64,000 nucleotides of DNA from Eriocheir sinensis (GCF_024679095.1 NC_066577.1:1084351-1148350), one strand, 5' to 3'; shown: positions 40,560 to 54,535, numbered from the stretch's first letter. Numbers and translations are program-made. Notes: generated by a model from the sequence alone, not told the origin.

Positions 40560-43298
40560 AACCTAACCTCACCATTGCCTATGTCTTTGTTGAATCTGAA
40601 TTTGTCTAACTTAAAACCATTTGCCACGCGTCCTACCTGGCTCTTTCACTCTCAAAATTTTATTGACATCCCTTTATTAAATCCCTTCATCCATTTATAA
40701 ACTTCGATCAAGTCTCCTCGCACCCTTCGCCTTTCTAGAGTGTAGATTTAACTGCTTTAGCCTGTCTTCATAAGGCAAGTTCCTCACCCCTGAATCATCT
40801 TCGTCATCCTCCTCTGTACAGATTCTAACATCTTGATATCCATTCTATAATAGGGGACCAGAACTGAACTGCATAATCGAGATGAGGTCGAACTAGTGCT
40901 AAGTAAAGTTTGAGGATGACTTCAGCGCTCCTATTGCTCACGCTCCTTGAGATGAAACCTAGTACTCTGTTTGCCCGATTTTTAGCCTGAATGCATTGAG
41001 CCCTAGGACGGAGGTCAGCGCTCACTAGGACTCCTAAGTCTCTCTCACGAACCTGCTTAGAGGAGTGTCATTTAAGGAGTAATTGTGTAAGGGTTATTCC
41101 TACCTACACTCAAAATGCTACACTTCCGACATTGAATTCCATCTGCCACTTCCTCGCCCAATATAGTCTGTCAAGCTCATCCTGGAGAACAGTAGCGTCG
41201 CTGTCTGATTGGATTACTCTACCGATCTTGGTATCATCTGCGAACTTACTGACATCGCTACTGATTCCTGTGTCCAAGTCATTGATGTAAATAATAAAAG
41301 CAGAGGACCCAGCACCGACCCTGTGGGACTCCACTCGTAACACTGCCCCATTCAGATTTCCTACCATTGATTTGCACTCTCTGCTTCCTACCACTAAGCC
41401 ACGCCCTGATCCAGCTCAAAACTTTCCATCTACGCCGTGAGCCTGTAATTTTAGTAATAGCCGGTGATGAGGGACTTTGTCGAACGCTTTACTGAAATCT
41501 AGATATAATATGTCATAGTTTTCATCTCTGTCAACCGCCTCGATTACTTTAGTGTAGAAGGACAACAGGTTAGTAAGGCAAGACCTACCCTTTGTGAACC
41601 CATGTTGTGAGTCATGAATTAAATTATGCTTTTCTAGATGGTCCCGAATGCTCCTGGCTATAATCGACTCTAACATCTTTCCCACAACTGATGTTAAGCT
41701 AATTGGGCGATAGTTTGAGGTGGCTGACTTGTCTCCTTTTTGAAAATCGGCGTCACATTAGCTACTTTCCATTGATTGGGCACATACCAGAATTTACCGA
41801 CATTTTAAAGATATCGGCAAGAGGGCCACTAAGGACTTCCTTGCACTCTTTCAGAACCCTTGGGAATACTTCGTCTGGGCCCGGCGATTTGTTGTTCTTC
41901 AACCTACCAATCTCATCCTGGACTACTTGCCTAGTGATGATCACATCCCTCAACTTGTCGTTCTCGTCACCCTCATATATCTGAACTCTCTCCGGAATGG
42001 TTGTTAGATTTTCCTGCGTGAAAACTGAGAGGAAATAGTCATTCATCATTTGGCTCATATCTTCTCCATTCTCAACGAGCTCGCCCGTGTTTGTTTTCAA
42101 CGGTCCAATTCTGTCCCTTGTTTTTCCTGTACAATTTGAAGAAGCCCTTGGGATCGCTCTTGGCCTCGTTGGCTACCCTAATCTCATAATTTCTTTTTGC
42201 AAGGCGGTGTTCTTCTTCACCGACCTGGCTAGCTCAACATACCTACCCCTGATGTGGATCTCTCCGTTCTTTATTTTCCTATAAATTCCTCTCTTCAAGC
42301 CTATTTCATGCTTGAGTCTGCAGGTCATCCATTTGGGGTCGTTATTTTCCTTCCTACGTGCTTGGTAAGGGATATGCTGTCTCTGACCCTCTGCAATTTC
42401 TCTAACTAAATTATTGTAGGTCATTTCTACATGGTTCCCCTGTCTTTCCGGTTCCAGCCCTGAGATCTGGCCCTCATCCAGCCCTAAGGTTTCCCAATTT
42501 ACCTCCTCAAGGTGTTTTCAGCCCCTCATAATCAGCTCTTCTAAAGTCAGGCACCAACACCGGGTTGAGTTCATGGGTCACCAGTCTAATTTAAACCTAA
42601 TTTCCTTGTGATCACTGCCACCTAATTCTCCCCAACATCTAGCTCGCTGATCATATACTCAGTGTTAGTTAAGACCAAGTCCAGAATGTTGTTACCCTGG
42701 TGGCTCTGTTACTGTCTGCTTGAGAAAATTATCTTGTATTACTTTCAGAAAATCCTCAGACTCTAGATCACCCACCACGCCTTCCCAATCTATATTCCTA
42801 TAGTTAAAATCCCCATTATGCAGACATTTTTGCTCCTGCTCGCCCTGCCTACCTCTTGTAATATATCAGTGTCCTGCCTGCTGAGGTTGGGTGGCCTGTA
42901 AGAACCCCTAAATTAGTTTGTCCTTCCCTTTGTGGACGTCCACCCAAACTGATTCTGAGTCGCCATTGTTTGAATAGAGTTGTTAGCGGAACATTTAAGT
43001 GTGTCTTTAACATAAAGTGCCACCCCCTCCCTTCTTCCCTTTCTATCTTTGTGAAACATCTGGTAACCATCTATTTCATACTCAGACATGAAGTTTTTGT
43101 TGGCAGTATCACCCATGTTTCGTGATAGCTGTAATGTCGAATTTCTCGACACATGCTCCCACTCAGTAGATCTACCTTGTTCCTGAAGACTCCTACTGTT
43201 GCCCCGGAGTGTAATAAGCCGGTCAGCCCATCCTCTCTTACATCCTTTCGATTTCTCCTGCGCCCCTTCAGTCCCAGATCTGCGATGCACTTGGCCAC
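40560..43298 (-). pseudogene. CR1 element 2 ORF2, endonuclease and RT
   Basis: The endonuclease starts with GNSRSL and TANKNFMSEYEIDGYQMFHK (42913-43290), then DRKGRREGVALYVKDTLKCS. The linker is 42173-42424. The RT begins in 41762-42100 with LKNNKSPGPDEVFPRVLKEC, then 41416-41685 with DSQHGFTKGRSCLTNLLSFY and YLDFSKAFDKVPHHRLLLKL (motif A). 41110-41394 has FIIYINDLDTGISSDVSKFA ending in the catalytic FADD. 40825-41025 has [15 protein letters not shown]. The conventional GVPQGSVLGP block is damaged (41330-41370). At least six frameshifts are present. Confidence 0.85.
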
Positions 43299-43329
43299 TG
43301 ATGACAGGCCCTACCCCTCGCCTTCTCTA

Positions 43330-43870
43330 AAAAAATCCTGTGAGGGTGCTAAGTGATCGCTCCCGAGGAGTCTGCGGAGCCTCCACCCCTGGGTGACAGG
43401 TGCACGCCATCCTTGGCATACAAAGATTGCCTTTATTGTCGTGAAGAGGTCCCAATTGTCAAGGAGAAAGCCAGCCATTTCGCTTACAGTGGTACTTAGC
43501 CAGCCTGCTGTTTACTGCTAAGGCTCTGGAAGCCATCCCTCTCCAACCCCCCTCCTCAGGAGAAAACCCCACAAACAGCCGGCACCCTCCGAGTCCTCAC
43601 TTTAGCAAACGATTCCCTGAAGCCATGAAATATCTCTTCGCTACCCACCTTACCGTGTCATGGCTACCCACCGTAACTGCAGAAGACGATTGGCTTATTC
43701 ACCTCCCCTAACTAAAATTTCCTCCATTCTGTCTGATACGTGCTGAATGCCTGCCCCGGAGAAAGCACACTCAATCCCTATTTCCTTATCCCTTGAACAA
43801 AAGTACCTGTCAATGAACCTGAACCGAGTCCCCAACCACCAGGACTTTCCTCTTAGGAAACTTTGTCAGT
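43330..43870 (-). pseudogene. CR1 element 2 ORF1, esterase-like
   Basis: Reading from 43870, short frames give KVLVVGDS (SGNH block I, near 43850), then VCFLRGRHSA and VTVGSHDT, and end CHPGVEAPQTPRERSLS. This is the order of an SGNH hydrolase-like ORF1 as in CR1 element 1. Several frameshifts and stops are present; no continuous frame remains. Confidence 0.6.
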
Positions 43871-43879
43871 AGACGGAAG

Positions 43880-44415
43880 GAAGCCGCTACTGGGAGGAGG
43901 GAGGGGCAGCAGCAACGGGAGTGGGAGGAGGAGGAGGAGGAGGGACGATGAGTGGAAGAGGAGATAGAGAAGGGGATGACGTCAGAAGGGGAGAGAGGAG
44001 AGAATGGCTGAAGGGTGGTGGGGAGCAGGGGAGGGAGGGGAGGGAGGCAGGAGGTAGTGGTAGCAAGGGAGGTGATGTGGGGGAGGACAAGGAGAGAGAA
44101 TGCGAGGAGAAGGCAGGAAGAGACGGAAAGGAGGGAAGAGGTGGAGAAAGGGGAGGAGGGGGTGATGAATGAGAGTCAGCGGCGGCAGAGGGAGAATATG
44201 GTGGGTGTGGGTGAGGAGATGGCCCGGGTGAGGGAGGGAGAGGGGAGGGAGGGAGGAAGAAGCGGCTGGAGGGAGTGGGAAGGAAGGGAGGATGCAGGAG
44301 GAGGGAGTGAAGGAGAGAAGGCACTAGCGAAGGAGGGGGAGTGGGCGGAGGAGAGGCTGCTGTATGGGGAGAAAGCAGGGGTGGAAGGAAGGGGGGTGAG
44401 AGTACCCCTGGGTAG
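43880..44415 (+). repeat. Purine-rich low-complexity block
   Basis: GGAG/GGGA-rich plus strand with few pyrimidines. Apparent Pro/Ser-rich minus-strand frames are composition artefacts or remnants of an ORF1 spacer. Confidence 0.75.

Positions 44416-46017
<1,602 letters not shown>

Positions 46018-46105
<88 letters not shown>
46018..46105 (+). repeat. (AT)n array, 88 bp
   Basis: Perfect AT array bordered on the right by a CpG-rich block. Confidence 0.98.
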
Positions 46106-46108
<3 letters not shown>

Positions 46109-46600
46109 GTGTGTGGGGGATTGTTGGTAGAGAGTGCGGGTCGTACCGCGACGCGTCCTCGACGTTTTCTCGACCATGCATGCGACGTAGAGCGTCGTCG
46201 AGCGGCTAGACGAGGGGCGGTCGCGCATAGTCGCCAGGCCCTGCGTTCATCGCGAACCGTCGCAACGGGTTTTATTTTCAAAATTAGGCTCCTCTGCTAC
46301 AGTCGCGCGCATTCACGCACGATGCACCTCGACGTCCCCTCGCCTGTCGCCCTCGTGTGCGTATAGGCGAGCGACCCTCCCTCGCCATGTTGCTGTGAGT
46401 TGAAACAAAGGCAAACTCGCAGAGACAATGGCGATGCTCACAAGATTTCGTGCATTTTCAAAATCGCCAACCGTCGCAGAGCGAAATTGCAGATGTGTGA
46501 TCCCAGCATTACCAGTGATCTGCCGCCTTTCCGTGCGCGCCCACGGGCAGTCGGGTCCGTTGTCACTCAGACAGTTTTGGCTGGGCAGGAGGGAGATTCT
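46106..46600. other. CpG-rich block of unknown nature
   Basis: Dense CG dinucleotides (GTCGCGCGC, CGTCGTCGAGCGG, CGCGACGCG) stand out from the AT-rich neighbourhood. No domain is recognised in the open frames. It could be a promoter-like island or part of a GC-rich transposon end. Confidence 0.4.
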
Positions 46601-46616
46601 CACTTCCTCAGCCTTT

Positions 46617-47301
46617 CCCTTCAAGGCCCTTTCTTTCTGTCTATATATTTTCCTTCTTTCTCATTATTTCTGTCTTTCTCTCTTTCGTTTTATTTTCCTT
46701 CCTCTTTCTTTTTTCCTTCTTTTTCTCTTAATCTTTCTATCTTTCCTTCTCTTTCTTTTTCTTATTCTCTCTGTCTCTTTCTGTCTATATATTATTCATT
46801 AAAATTCTTTCTTTCTCATTTTCTTTCTCCTTTCTTTCTCATTTTCTTTCTCATTATTTTCTTCTCTTTCTTTCTATAAATTTTTCTTCCTTTGTCTCTA
46901 TTTCTTTATAACTTTCTCATTTTTGTTAGAGTCTCTAACTCTCTCTTTCATTCTTTTTGTTTCTTCTCTCTCTTTATCCTCTTTCTTTCATCCTTTTCTT
47001 TCTTTTTTGCTTTCTTTGTCTCTTTATCTTTATTTTTTTATTTCTTTCATTTATTCTCTTTTTTTCTTCTTTTTCTTTCTCTTTTACTTTCTCTTGTTTT
47101 CTCTTTATTTTTTCTTTTCTGTCTTTTTTTTCTATCTGTTCCTCTCTTCCTCTATTTCTTTCTTTTTTTCTTCCTGTCTGTCTCTTTCTGTTTTTATCTT
47201 TTTCATTCTAATTATTTATTTCTCATTTTCTTTTTTTCTTTCTCTCATTATTTCTTTTTTTCTCTTTCTATATTTTTTCTTTCTTTCCTTCTTTCTTTCT
47301 T

Positions 47302-47360
<59 letters not shown>
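46617..47360 (+). repeat. Polypyrimidine (CTTT)n region ending in (CT)n
   Basis: About 700 bp composed mostly of TTTC/TTTCT words, followed by (CT)n at 47303-47360. Overlapping frames rich in Phe, Leu and Ser are not genes. Confidence 0.92.
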
Positions 47361-47363
<3 letters not shown>

Positions 47364-48785
47364 CTGTTTACCTTATGTTGTTACTGATTGTAGAAAGGAA
47401 ATAAGTGAGAGGCACAGGAAAAATTATGGTAAAATGATGTTTCAGTAATTGAAACAAACAAATTGGAATTACTGTTTTTAGTATAGAGGTTTTGCAGTGA
47501 CGTCACGAAATAGCGTCGTCTGCACCTTGTGTGTCGTCTGCAAACCCGGTGGTGGTCACCTCCCCAGCAGAGTGAGCAGACGGACCACGTGTGCCCCATC
47601 CCCAAGTCACTACCCGTGGGCTAATGGCAGGACCTTCAGCATCATTTGTGTTAAGTGATTACGCGAGATCGCTTGAGGAGGATGCAAGCTAACGGCCATA
47701 TTCTCAGTGAATCTCTTCCCCTTCCCGCGAGGATACAAGGCTTCGTGGACCAAACTGTATTCTCAGTGACGAGAGTGTCCTTGATGCAGCGCGCGAAGCT
47801 GCGAGCAGGAAAGAAATGAACTAATTTTCTCTCCTGACGAAGAGGAGGTGAAGGCCAGCCCTTCGCCAATATCTTCGCACATTAATGCTTTATTACAACA
47901 TTTTTCCATGTTGCTGTCCGTATCATTAATTGGGTATAAGAACAATTTAAATTTTCTAGGCCTTATATAAACAGTCATACAATGCGAGAAACATTATTTT
48001 TTTCTGTTTATTCAAGACTTCACAGTTCCTATGATAATTTAAGCCAACACTGGAACGCACCTCAAGCCAGCACGCCCACCCTTCAGACTCAACTATTCAC
48101 AACAGTTCTCCTTTTAAGCGTTTCTAGGGCTGGCACTTCAAACCATAAGCATGAAGATTGCTGGGATGAATTTAAAAGTGACCGACTGACAGCTAGGCTT
48201 GCCTCCGGGCGAATGTTTCAAGTCTGTATGAATATGTGGTGGTATGTGTCACTCCGTGCTTGGCTTCCCTGCCAATCTCCAAACTCGTGACGTCACCTTT
48301 GGGTGGAGCTTAGCAAAGCTCAGCAATATAGATGCTATCATTTTCCACCCACTGATAGGAGCTCTAAGGCTAGTTAAAAACATATTTACAAGGGAGAAAT
48401 AACGAAGGGAGAAAGAGATCTCATGGAACAGGAGGAGAATAAAGAAAATAAAAGCAGTTTATTCTAACGAGGTCTCCTAAGCTCCGCCCACAGGTAACGG
48501 GACGATATCAGAGAAGCAAACATCGCCACAGGTACCAACCAATTAAACTCATCAATGTAAATTTTCTGTTATATGTAGTATATGTCACTGTATCAAGTAC
48601 TGCTTACATAAGTACTTGCCACACAATATTTTCCATTATAGAAATGTACCTAAAATGCATTAATGTTTCGGTTTTCAACGTTTGTTAGATTTAGTAGTAC
48701 CAACACTACACGGAAAGATTGTTTCGAGGGGAGAAGAGAAACTAGGGTTTGATAATATCTCTTCACACGTCCTGCGTTTCCTTAG
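47361..48785. other. No gene recognised
   Basis: Mixed sequence with GTGACGTCAC-like words near 47500 and 48289 but no supported feature. Confidence 0.45.
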
Positions 48786-48798
48786 CCAGACATCTTAC

Positions 48799-50090
48799 AT
48801 GGCGCAGTGAACGGAAGTCTGGACCTACCAACTGACCACTCCAAGATCCCTCTCCCAAGCAGGACACTCGCCCAGTCTCCTAGGGCACCTGCACCCGTGA
48901 TCCCCAGAGCCCTCGTGCCGGTGCTGACCGAGGCAGGCGGCCATCGCGGCGCAGCAGGAAGCAGTTCTGGAGCTGACGTGCCAGCATCGCAATGGCTGCA
49001 CGTGGCCCCCAACATGCCTCCTGGCTGTCACCAGCCTCCGTCTATAGCGCGAGCTGGAGATGTCGCTGCCTTCGGGTCATGGAGGAGGTCCGCGGAGTGC
49101 TGGCTGCTTTGCAGGTGGCCGCCAGAGGAAGACCAGCTCCACCTACTCCGCAGCGGGCCCCGGCGCACGCCACTATGGACCAGTGGAGCACCCTGACTCC
49201 ACCCACGGCTCTTGGACGCGATAGGCAAGCCGTCCTTCGCCACTACTCAGGCAGTGCAGGGCAGAGTTCTTCGGAGCGAGGCAGGGAGCAGGAGGAGTGT
49301 AAGAAGAAGGCATAACCAAGGCACACAGAAAGCGACAGATCAGCCTTCGCGCCCACAGGTAGCACAAGACGGAGTACTTGCTCAGGAAAGTTAATGGGAG
49401 GCCTCCCGTGACGTGACACTGAGGCAACAAGGGTACCAGGCGTGTGACCTGGAATCGCAGTGTCGACGCCCTGAGGGCCATGTGTTGCGTTTACGAGGCC
49501 GCCCATCGCGACGCCATGAGCTCCGGCGGGAGGTTGCCTGGCGCAGGGCTGGCACCGCGCAAAGTGAGGAGACCGAGTGCCAGGAAGCATCTCCGACGCC
49601 GCCGCCACCACAGCTGGCGGAAAGGCCCTACGACAGGCACCAGGCAACTCCTGCTCCCTCGGACAGCACGTGCCCGGCGAGGGCGCGGCCAGTTCGCAGC
49701 GGCTGCCGGAAGCAGTAAGCACTTCAGAAAATGCCGCAGGAGTGGCAGCAGCCCAGCGCCGGCCCGTCTGCCGTGCGGTGTCGGGGCGCTATCACCGCGG
49801 CGGGCACCCACCCCGCCCGCCAGCCCACAGTGGGAGGTCAAGGTCTCGCATGGCAAGGAGAAGGTATGGGGGGCGGTGGCTGGATACAGGGGTCAGGTAT
49901 GCAGCCGGGCCAGCCCCACGGTCGCGCTCATCAGGCCTGCCAGTTGCAGCGTCGGGCGAGATGTGGCAGACCTGCCACCAAGTGCCTGGCTCCCGGCGTA
50001 GCATCACCATGGGCACCGCACCACAGCAGGACACCGCCTTACAGTCGGCGAAGACCCTCATTCTGTCGCTGGACGCGTGCAAAGCGCTGA
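48799..50090 (+). pseudogene. Gypsy-B gag-like region
   Basis: Short GC-rich frames such as 49413-49718 (VTLRQQGYQACDLESQC) follow each other with frequent frame changes. No zinc knuckle or protease motif is clear. Assignment rests on position between the candidate primer site and the RT blocks. Confidence 0.4.
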
Positions 50091-51170
50091 AATGAGGCCC
50101 AAAGCCCGGCACCCAGCCGCGGCGCTCGATTCTCGCGCGGTGGAGACAGCGCCCGCCACCCATGCTGCCCAAACCCGCGTCGCTACCCTTTCCACTGCTG
50201 GAGGAGCACGTGGAACGGCTCGAGAAGCGCCGTGGCTGCTCCATCATCCGCCGTTCACCACGATTACACCACCGCCCGTGATGAGGGTGTTACACCACAT
50301 CCACCTGGCGTCCGGTGCCACCCCCCACGCTCGCCACACCCGGCGCCTGTGCCCAAACACTGGGAAGACGAGGTCAGGCGCAGCCAGAAGAGGACGTGGT
50401 TGAGGGTCATTGCCTGTCCCAGCAGGAAACTCCATGAGTGGTGCGCCTGGATGGTGGTGTGGCCAAGAAGTCCGCCAGCCTCGGCGCACCAGGACTCACC
50501 AGCGCCTCAACGCATCGTGCCTAAGGGAGACCTTACCACACACCGGTCCCTTCAATGACAGGTTCGGCGTCCCCAAAATTTCAAGACCGTAGCGGACGCG
50601 TACTGGGCTACCCCACCGCGAAGTTGACCAGAGAGCTGCGCCTCTACCACGTTCATCACGCCATGGGGTAGTTCAGATACCGACGCACCCCTGATGTTTA
50701 CCGCCCGCCGGCGACGACGCATGAAACGGTTCGATGACGCCATCCAGGGGAATCACAAGGAAAGTCCAAATGTGTCGACGACACGTTTGGCACGACAGCA
50801 GCAAGCCGAGGATGCGTTTTACACGTACGACTTCTGGCAACGTGCGCAGCCATGGCATCACCTGCCGGAGAAATTTGCCCGCCCGGAGAGGTCGACTGTG
50901 GGCTTTCGGCTTGGCTGGGACGAGTACAGACCACGGATGAGCGCTCAGCGGCCATCAGGGGCTTCCCACATGCCGGGCAAGCCATCCATCACGGACATCA
51001 GATCGTGGTATGGTCAAACCAGCCAGCCATCATCATCATCGGATCATGGAACGCCTTCCCGAGCATTGAAGAAACCAACCGGAAGACACGTACTGGGACG
51101 ACCTGAAGCCAGGAGAAATTCCGCCAAGCCCAGGACATCATATGCCAGCTGGCCAAGGACGGTCTGACGT
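50091..51170 (+). pseudogene. Gypsy-B reverse transcriptase
   Basis: Blocks read across changing frames include DYTTARDEGVTPHPPGVRCH, CLRETLPHTGPFNDRFGVPK near 50520-50575, RRFDDAIQGN near 50710-50750, and a CVDDT motif near 50770, corresponding to the catalytic YVDD. Then LGWDEYRP near 50910 and KPSITDIRSWYG near 50980 follow. Frame changes occur roughly every 40-100 bp, so the gene is a pseudogene. The order of blocks fits a Ty3/gypsy RT. Confidence 0.65.
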
Positions 51171-51620
51171 GTTACGATAAAACCCCGCCCCACCGCCGCC
51201 ATCAATGACCGGAGCGAGAGGGCATCGATTCGTCATCCTCCAATTGAAGTTGTGCATCGGCCCGCCCCATACTGCCGTAAAGGGGTGGCGCCTGGCCCCT
51301 GTGCGGCAGCGCACCTCACCACCGCCGGCTGGATACGCAGCTGTGGGAAGGGGAGGCTCTGCGGTGCGTGGTGCCTCCAGCGGCGAGGTTATCAAGGGAT
51401 GCCCAACCACCACGACCGTTCACCGCCCCTGTAGCTCCTCTAGGAGACAGAGCCTGATGAGCGTTGTCAACTTCAGGCTCTTCAGGCTTGTGAACGAACA
51501 CTACAGTTCCGATTCCAAATCAAATACCTCCCTGGGAAGAGCAAATATCGCCGACTTCGTCCCGCTACCCAGCTCTCAGGGCACCCTGACAACAGCGGAC
51601 CTCGACCTGGATTGAGGATT
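51171..51620 (+). pseudogene. Gypsy-B RNase H
   Basis: GYAAVGRG and related words near 51330, then the region VNFRLFRL ... SLGRANIADFVPLPSSQG near 51460-51570 parallel the end of gypsy RNase H, where a PGKSNIAADFLSR-like block is usual. Frames are broken. Confidence 0.55.
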
Positions 51621-51689
51621 ACGGGGCAGTCGCCGCAGTCATAGCCTGCACCGATCGGGAGGACGCGTGGTGGACGAAGAGGAGGTCAA

Positions 51690-52795
51690 GTGACGGGCCA
51701 ACGGCGACCCGACGTACCAGATGTTAGTCGCCAAGGTCATGCGGTGACTGGCACCAGCATAAAGCACAAGAAGTGGCATCCTGCGTCCTTCTACGGGGTG
51801 AGGGACAGGCTGGCGGTGATGTACGACGTAGTGACATACACGTTTGACCAGGGTACGTGCGCCCGTCATCCCGGAAGCTCTCGACAGCAGGTAGCAGCAA
51901 ACCTACACGCCGGCCACCAGGGCCTCGATTCCATGCTGCGAGGCAGTGTATACTGGCCGGGATTGAGGGGACCTGCAGCACCACCGCCCGCATGGCCAGA
52001 ATGCGAAACACGCGCCCCATCGCAGCACGCAGAATGCTGGCGATGACGCTGCCCCTGAGTACTCCATTCAGCAGACGGTACGACATGTTCCAAGGTTAAC
52101 GAAGGACACACGTACATGGGCCTACGCCGACAGGCTTACCGGCTGGCTGAACAGCTCACTTCCCCACACGGCGCCGCCACGTCCCAGAGAATCAAGACGC
52201 AACTGTATGCTACTTCACCAGTTGGGGGCCCCTGGAGCAAGTATCCACGGATGGCGGCACGAAACCTGGCCAGCGACGGATGGTGGAGCCGGAAAAGTGG
52301 GGCGTCGGTGCGCATGTCCCCGCCCAATACCCACAACCAATGATGGGCCGAGGTCGCCGTAAAGACAGCCAAGAGTACCATCATGGCCAACACCGGCGAC
52401 GGAGGCAACCCGACACTGACAGGATGGCGCTGGCTCTGCTACAGTACCCCCAACACCCGCTAAGAGGAGGAGACAGGCTCTCGCCCAGCTCGCAGCGGGC
52501 AGGCAGGTGCGAGACGGAGTACCGACGACCGCTGGCAGCTTCCTCATGGTTGATGACAGTGGTGTTGACGCTCCACAGGCGAGATGGGGTAGATGGCGGA
52601 CGACAACAACACCCGGAGGCAAGCAGCACACCCAGGAGGCTCCTGCCCCTATCGCCCGGTGCACGCGTGTGAGGGTCCAAACCAACATTCAACCTGTGGG
52701 ACCGGACGGCCTTCGTGGTGAAGCCAGACCCTCACAGACAGTATGCTGTCAGACTGGACCGGCAGCGGCGCGTTCCATAACTTATTCATCTGACT
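51690..52795 (+). pseudogene. Gypsy-B integrase
   Basis: The 118-residue frame 51690-52046 has RQQVAANLHAGHQGLDSMLR, SVYWPG and PECETRAPSQ, a H-H-C-C zinc site with one frame change. Later QVSTDGGT (second catalytic Asp, near 52235) and DTDRMALALLQYPQHPLRGG (52410-52460) follow, then RLLPLSPGARVW near 52640, a C-terminal nucleic-acid-binding start. Frameshifts interrupt each block. Confidence 0.68.
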
Positions 52796-52800
52796 AAGGC

Positions 52801-53051
52801 GAAGGTCAGTGCTGTTGCTGACCTGACCTGCTTGGCCTTCTTCGAGTTAGGCGCGATCACCGTCGGGCAAGTGTTTATTCCAGTAGTGAAGCTAATTCAT
52901 TATATTATAATTCCAAAAGACACTTGTACATACGCTATTACAGTGTCAAGAAAATGTGTGACCTATACTGATAATATGTACATGAAACCTAAGTGAATTG
53001 GTTCTGTCTCCTCGAAACATGTGATAATTTTTTAACACCACAAGAAATGGC

Positions 53052-53056
<5 letters not shown>
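52801..53056. other. Flank of gypsy-B
   Basis: A possible 3' LTR position, but no matching sequence was found upstream of 48790. Confidence 0.35.

Positions 53057-53058
<2 letters not shown>

Positions 53059-53143
<85 letters not shown>
53059..53143 (+). repeat. (CT)n microsatellite with (CA)n end
   Basis: About 76 bp of CT repeat followed by CACACACA. Confidence 0.97.
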
Positions 53144-53167
53144 CGGGGGCAGAATGTGCCAGGCAAC

Positions 53168-53316
53168 ATGGTGCTCTATAAACACCTGTCTGCACTATAA
53201 CGGGCTGAGCCGACCATCAAGCCCCACCAAAGCCATAGACCGAACTTAAAAAAAAAAAAAAGGCGAGTCCATACCATAATGGGTTAGGCCAATCCATCGA
53301 GTGACTTCCTGGTAAG
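53168..53316 (+). mobile_element. SINE 3' fragment
   Basis: Matches the tail part of the SINE family (CTATAAACACCTGTC, ACGGGCTGAGCCGACCATCA, then A14), followed by a partial second body copy (TAATGGGTTAGGCCAATCCA). No tRNA head. Confidence 0.65.
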
Positions 53317-53317
53317 A

Positions 53318-54180
53318 CCCACCATTCTTATGCACTACCAAGGTATTGTATGTGAAAATTTTGGTGAACTCGACATCCTCACCATATGCGTGGACAGACT
53401 AAACTGTGTCATCCAGCAAGCCTCCAAGCGACGGGACCTGGGTTTTGGCCCAGGAGACGTTCAGTCCCAGAGGCTTCTCCTCTTCGTACAGCACTTCGAG
53501 AGACATCACCAGGACCTCCAGCGATTGCACGAGAAGTACAGAATCATCAGGAAAAATAAGATTAGTGACCTTGATATCGCCAACCGATGCTCCGCAATGA
53601 CTTTGATCAGGAACTGTCAAGTACCCAGTATGCAAGTCTTAAAAAAGTGATGGAGCAAGGACGCACCCCTGCCTCACTCCTGAATTAACAGGGAAGAAGC
53701 CGAAAACACCTCTCCCACACTTAACAGCACTCTCAGTCCCAGAGAAAAGGCCATTCGGTCTTTAATCCTTGCAGGAATCCCACGGATCCGCAGAATATCC
53801 CAGAGTTCCTCATAATGCACTGAGTCAAAAGCCTTCTTGAGATTGACATAGGCAGCGAGCAACCCCTGCCGAAACTCACGTCGGCGTTCCACGAGGAGGC
53901 GAAGTGCTAGAATCCGGCCAAGTGTTGACGCCGGACGTGAACTCGGATTGCCGAAATCTCTCAAACTTTAGCAGAAGAGATCGAATTTGCATCAACAGCA
54001 GATGAGCGAACACCTTGCCCGGCACACTGAGCAGTGCTATACCACGGTAATTGTCGCAGTATGGTCATTCCCCTTTCCCTTTCCTGACAGGGATAACCAA
54101 CCCCCTTTTCCAGTCAAGAGGAATGGCACCGGACTACCATACAGCAGACAACACCGCATGCAAACCGCGGCTCATATCTT
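53318..54180 (-). pseudogene. LINE reverse transcriptase fragment (another family)
   Basis: Frame 53674-53964 shows RLLVERRREFRQGLLAAYVN and LKKAFDSVHYEELWDILRIR (motif A region, usually VDLKKAFD). Frame 53399-53635 shows QSHCGASVGDIKVTNLIF, PDD in place of the catalytic ADD, and KPLGLNVSWAKTQVPSLGGL. The segment between (PQGS-type block) is missing or shifted near 53650-53680. Higher coordinates to 54180 keep weaker traces of the RT start. The element is truncated at both ends and its clade is uncertain. Confidence 0.75.
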
Positions 54181-54212
54181 CAACCGAACTTTCAACACCT
54201 CTGAGCTGATTA

Positions 54213-54535
54213 TTTTTTTTACGTTTTTGCCTGTGGCGCCGGTAGGCTCTCTTGGTATGGCCTGATGGTCGGCCCCAGCCCCTTGTGGGGCAGACAATTG
54301 TTTATAGTGACGCCATCTTTTCTTGGCTCATGCTGCCCCCCAGAGCTCATTCTTGATTTACTTTGACAGTTCTCTTAGGGTCCGGGTTGATAGGTGGTCT
54401 TCAGGACAGCATGTGGGTAGTCTAAGGCCTGAAAAATCCCAGGTGGTAGCAGCGGATTCACGTTGTCTATGACGCGGCGAACGCGGGGTACACACGCGTA
54501 CCATTCTGCAGCCACCTCCACTTACAGATTCAAGC
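54213..54535 (-). mobile_element. SINE of the common family, inverse orientation
   Basis: The reverse complement contains ACCCACATGCTGTCCTGAAG, GGGGCAGCATGAGCC and GGGGCCGACCATCAGGCC, ending in GTAAAAAAAAT. The tRNA-like head near 54530 is diverged. Confidence 0.78.

Larger units (their letters stand above)
40540..43870 (-). mobile_element. CR1-like retrotransposon 2
   Basis: Minus-strand element with, from high to low coordinates, an esterase-type ORF1, an APE endonuclease, a linker, an RT with FADD, and a C-terminal region. Frameshifts are frequent. The 3' limit near 40540 lies beside the (AT)n array; the 5' limit merges with a purine-rich block at 43880. Confidence 0.82.
48790..52800 (+). 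mobile_element. Decayed second gypsy-type LTR retrotransposon
   Basis: GC-rich plus-strand segment whose short frames line up, in order, with gag, RT, RNase H and integrase. It starts with a candidate primer site TGGCGCAGTGAACGG at 48799. No LTR pair could be found in the flanks. Confidence 0.72.

Noticed and set aside
46400..47404. Hydrophobic plus-strand frames that look like multi-pass membrane proteins
   Set aside because: Produced by TTTC/CTTT low-complexity DNA, open in several frames.
48807..50558. Many overlapping 100-185-codon frames in GC-rich DNA
   Set aside because: Only frames fitting the gypsy order were used; the others are GC-bias shadows.
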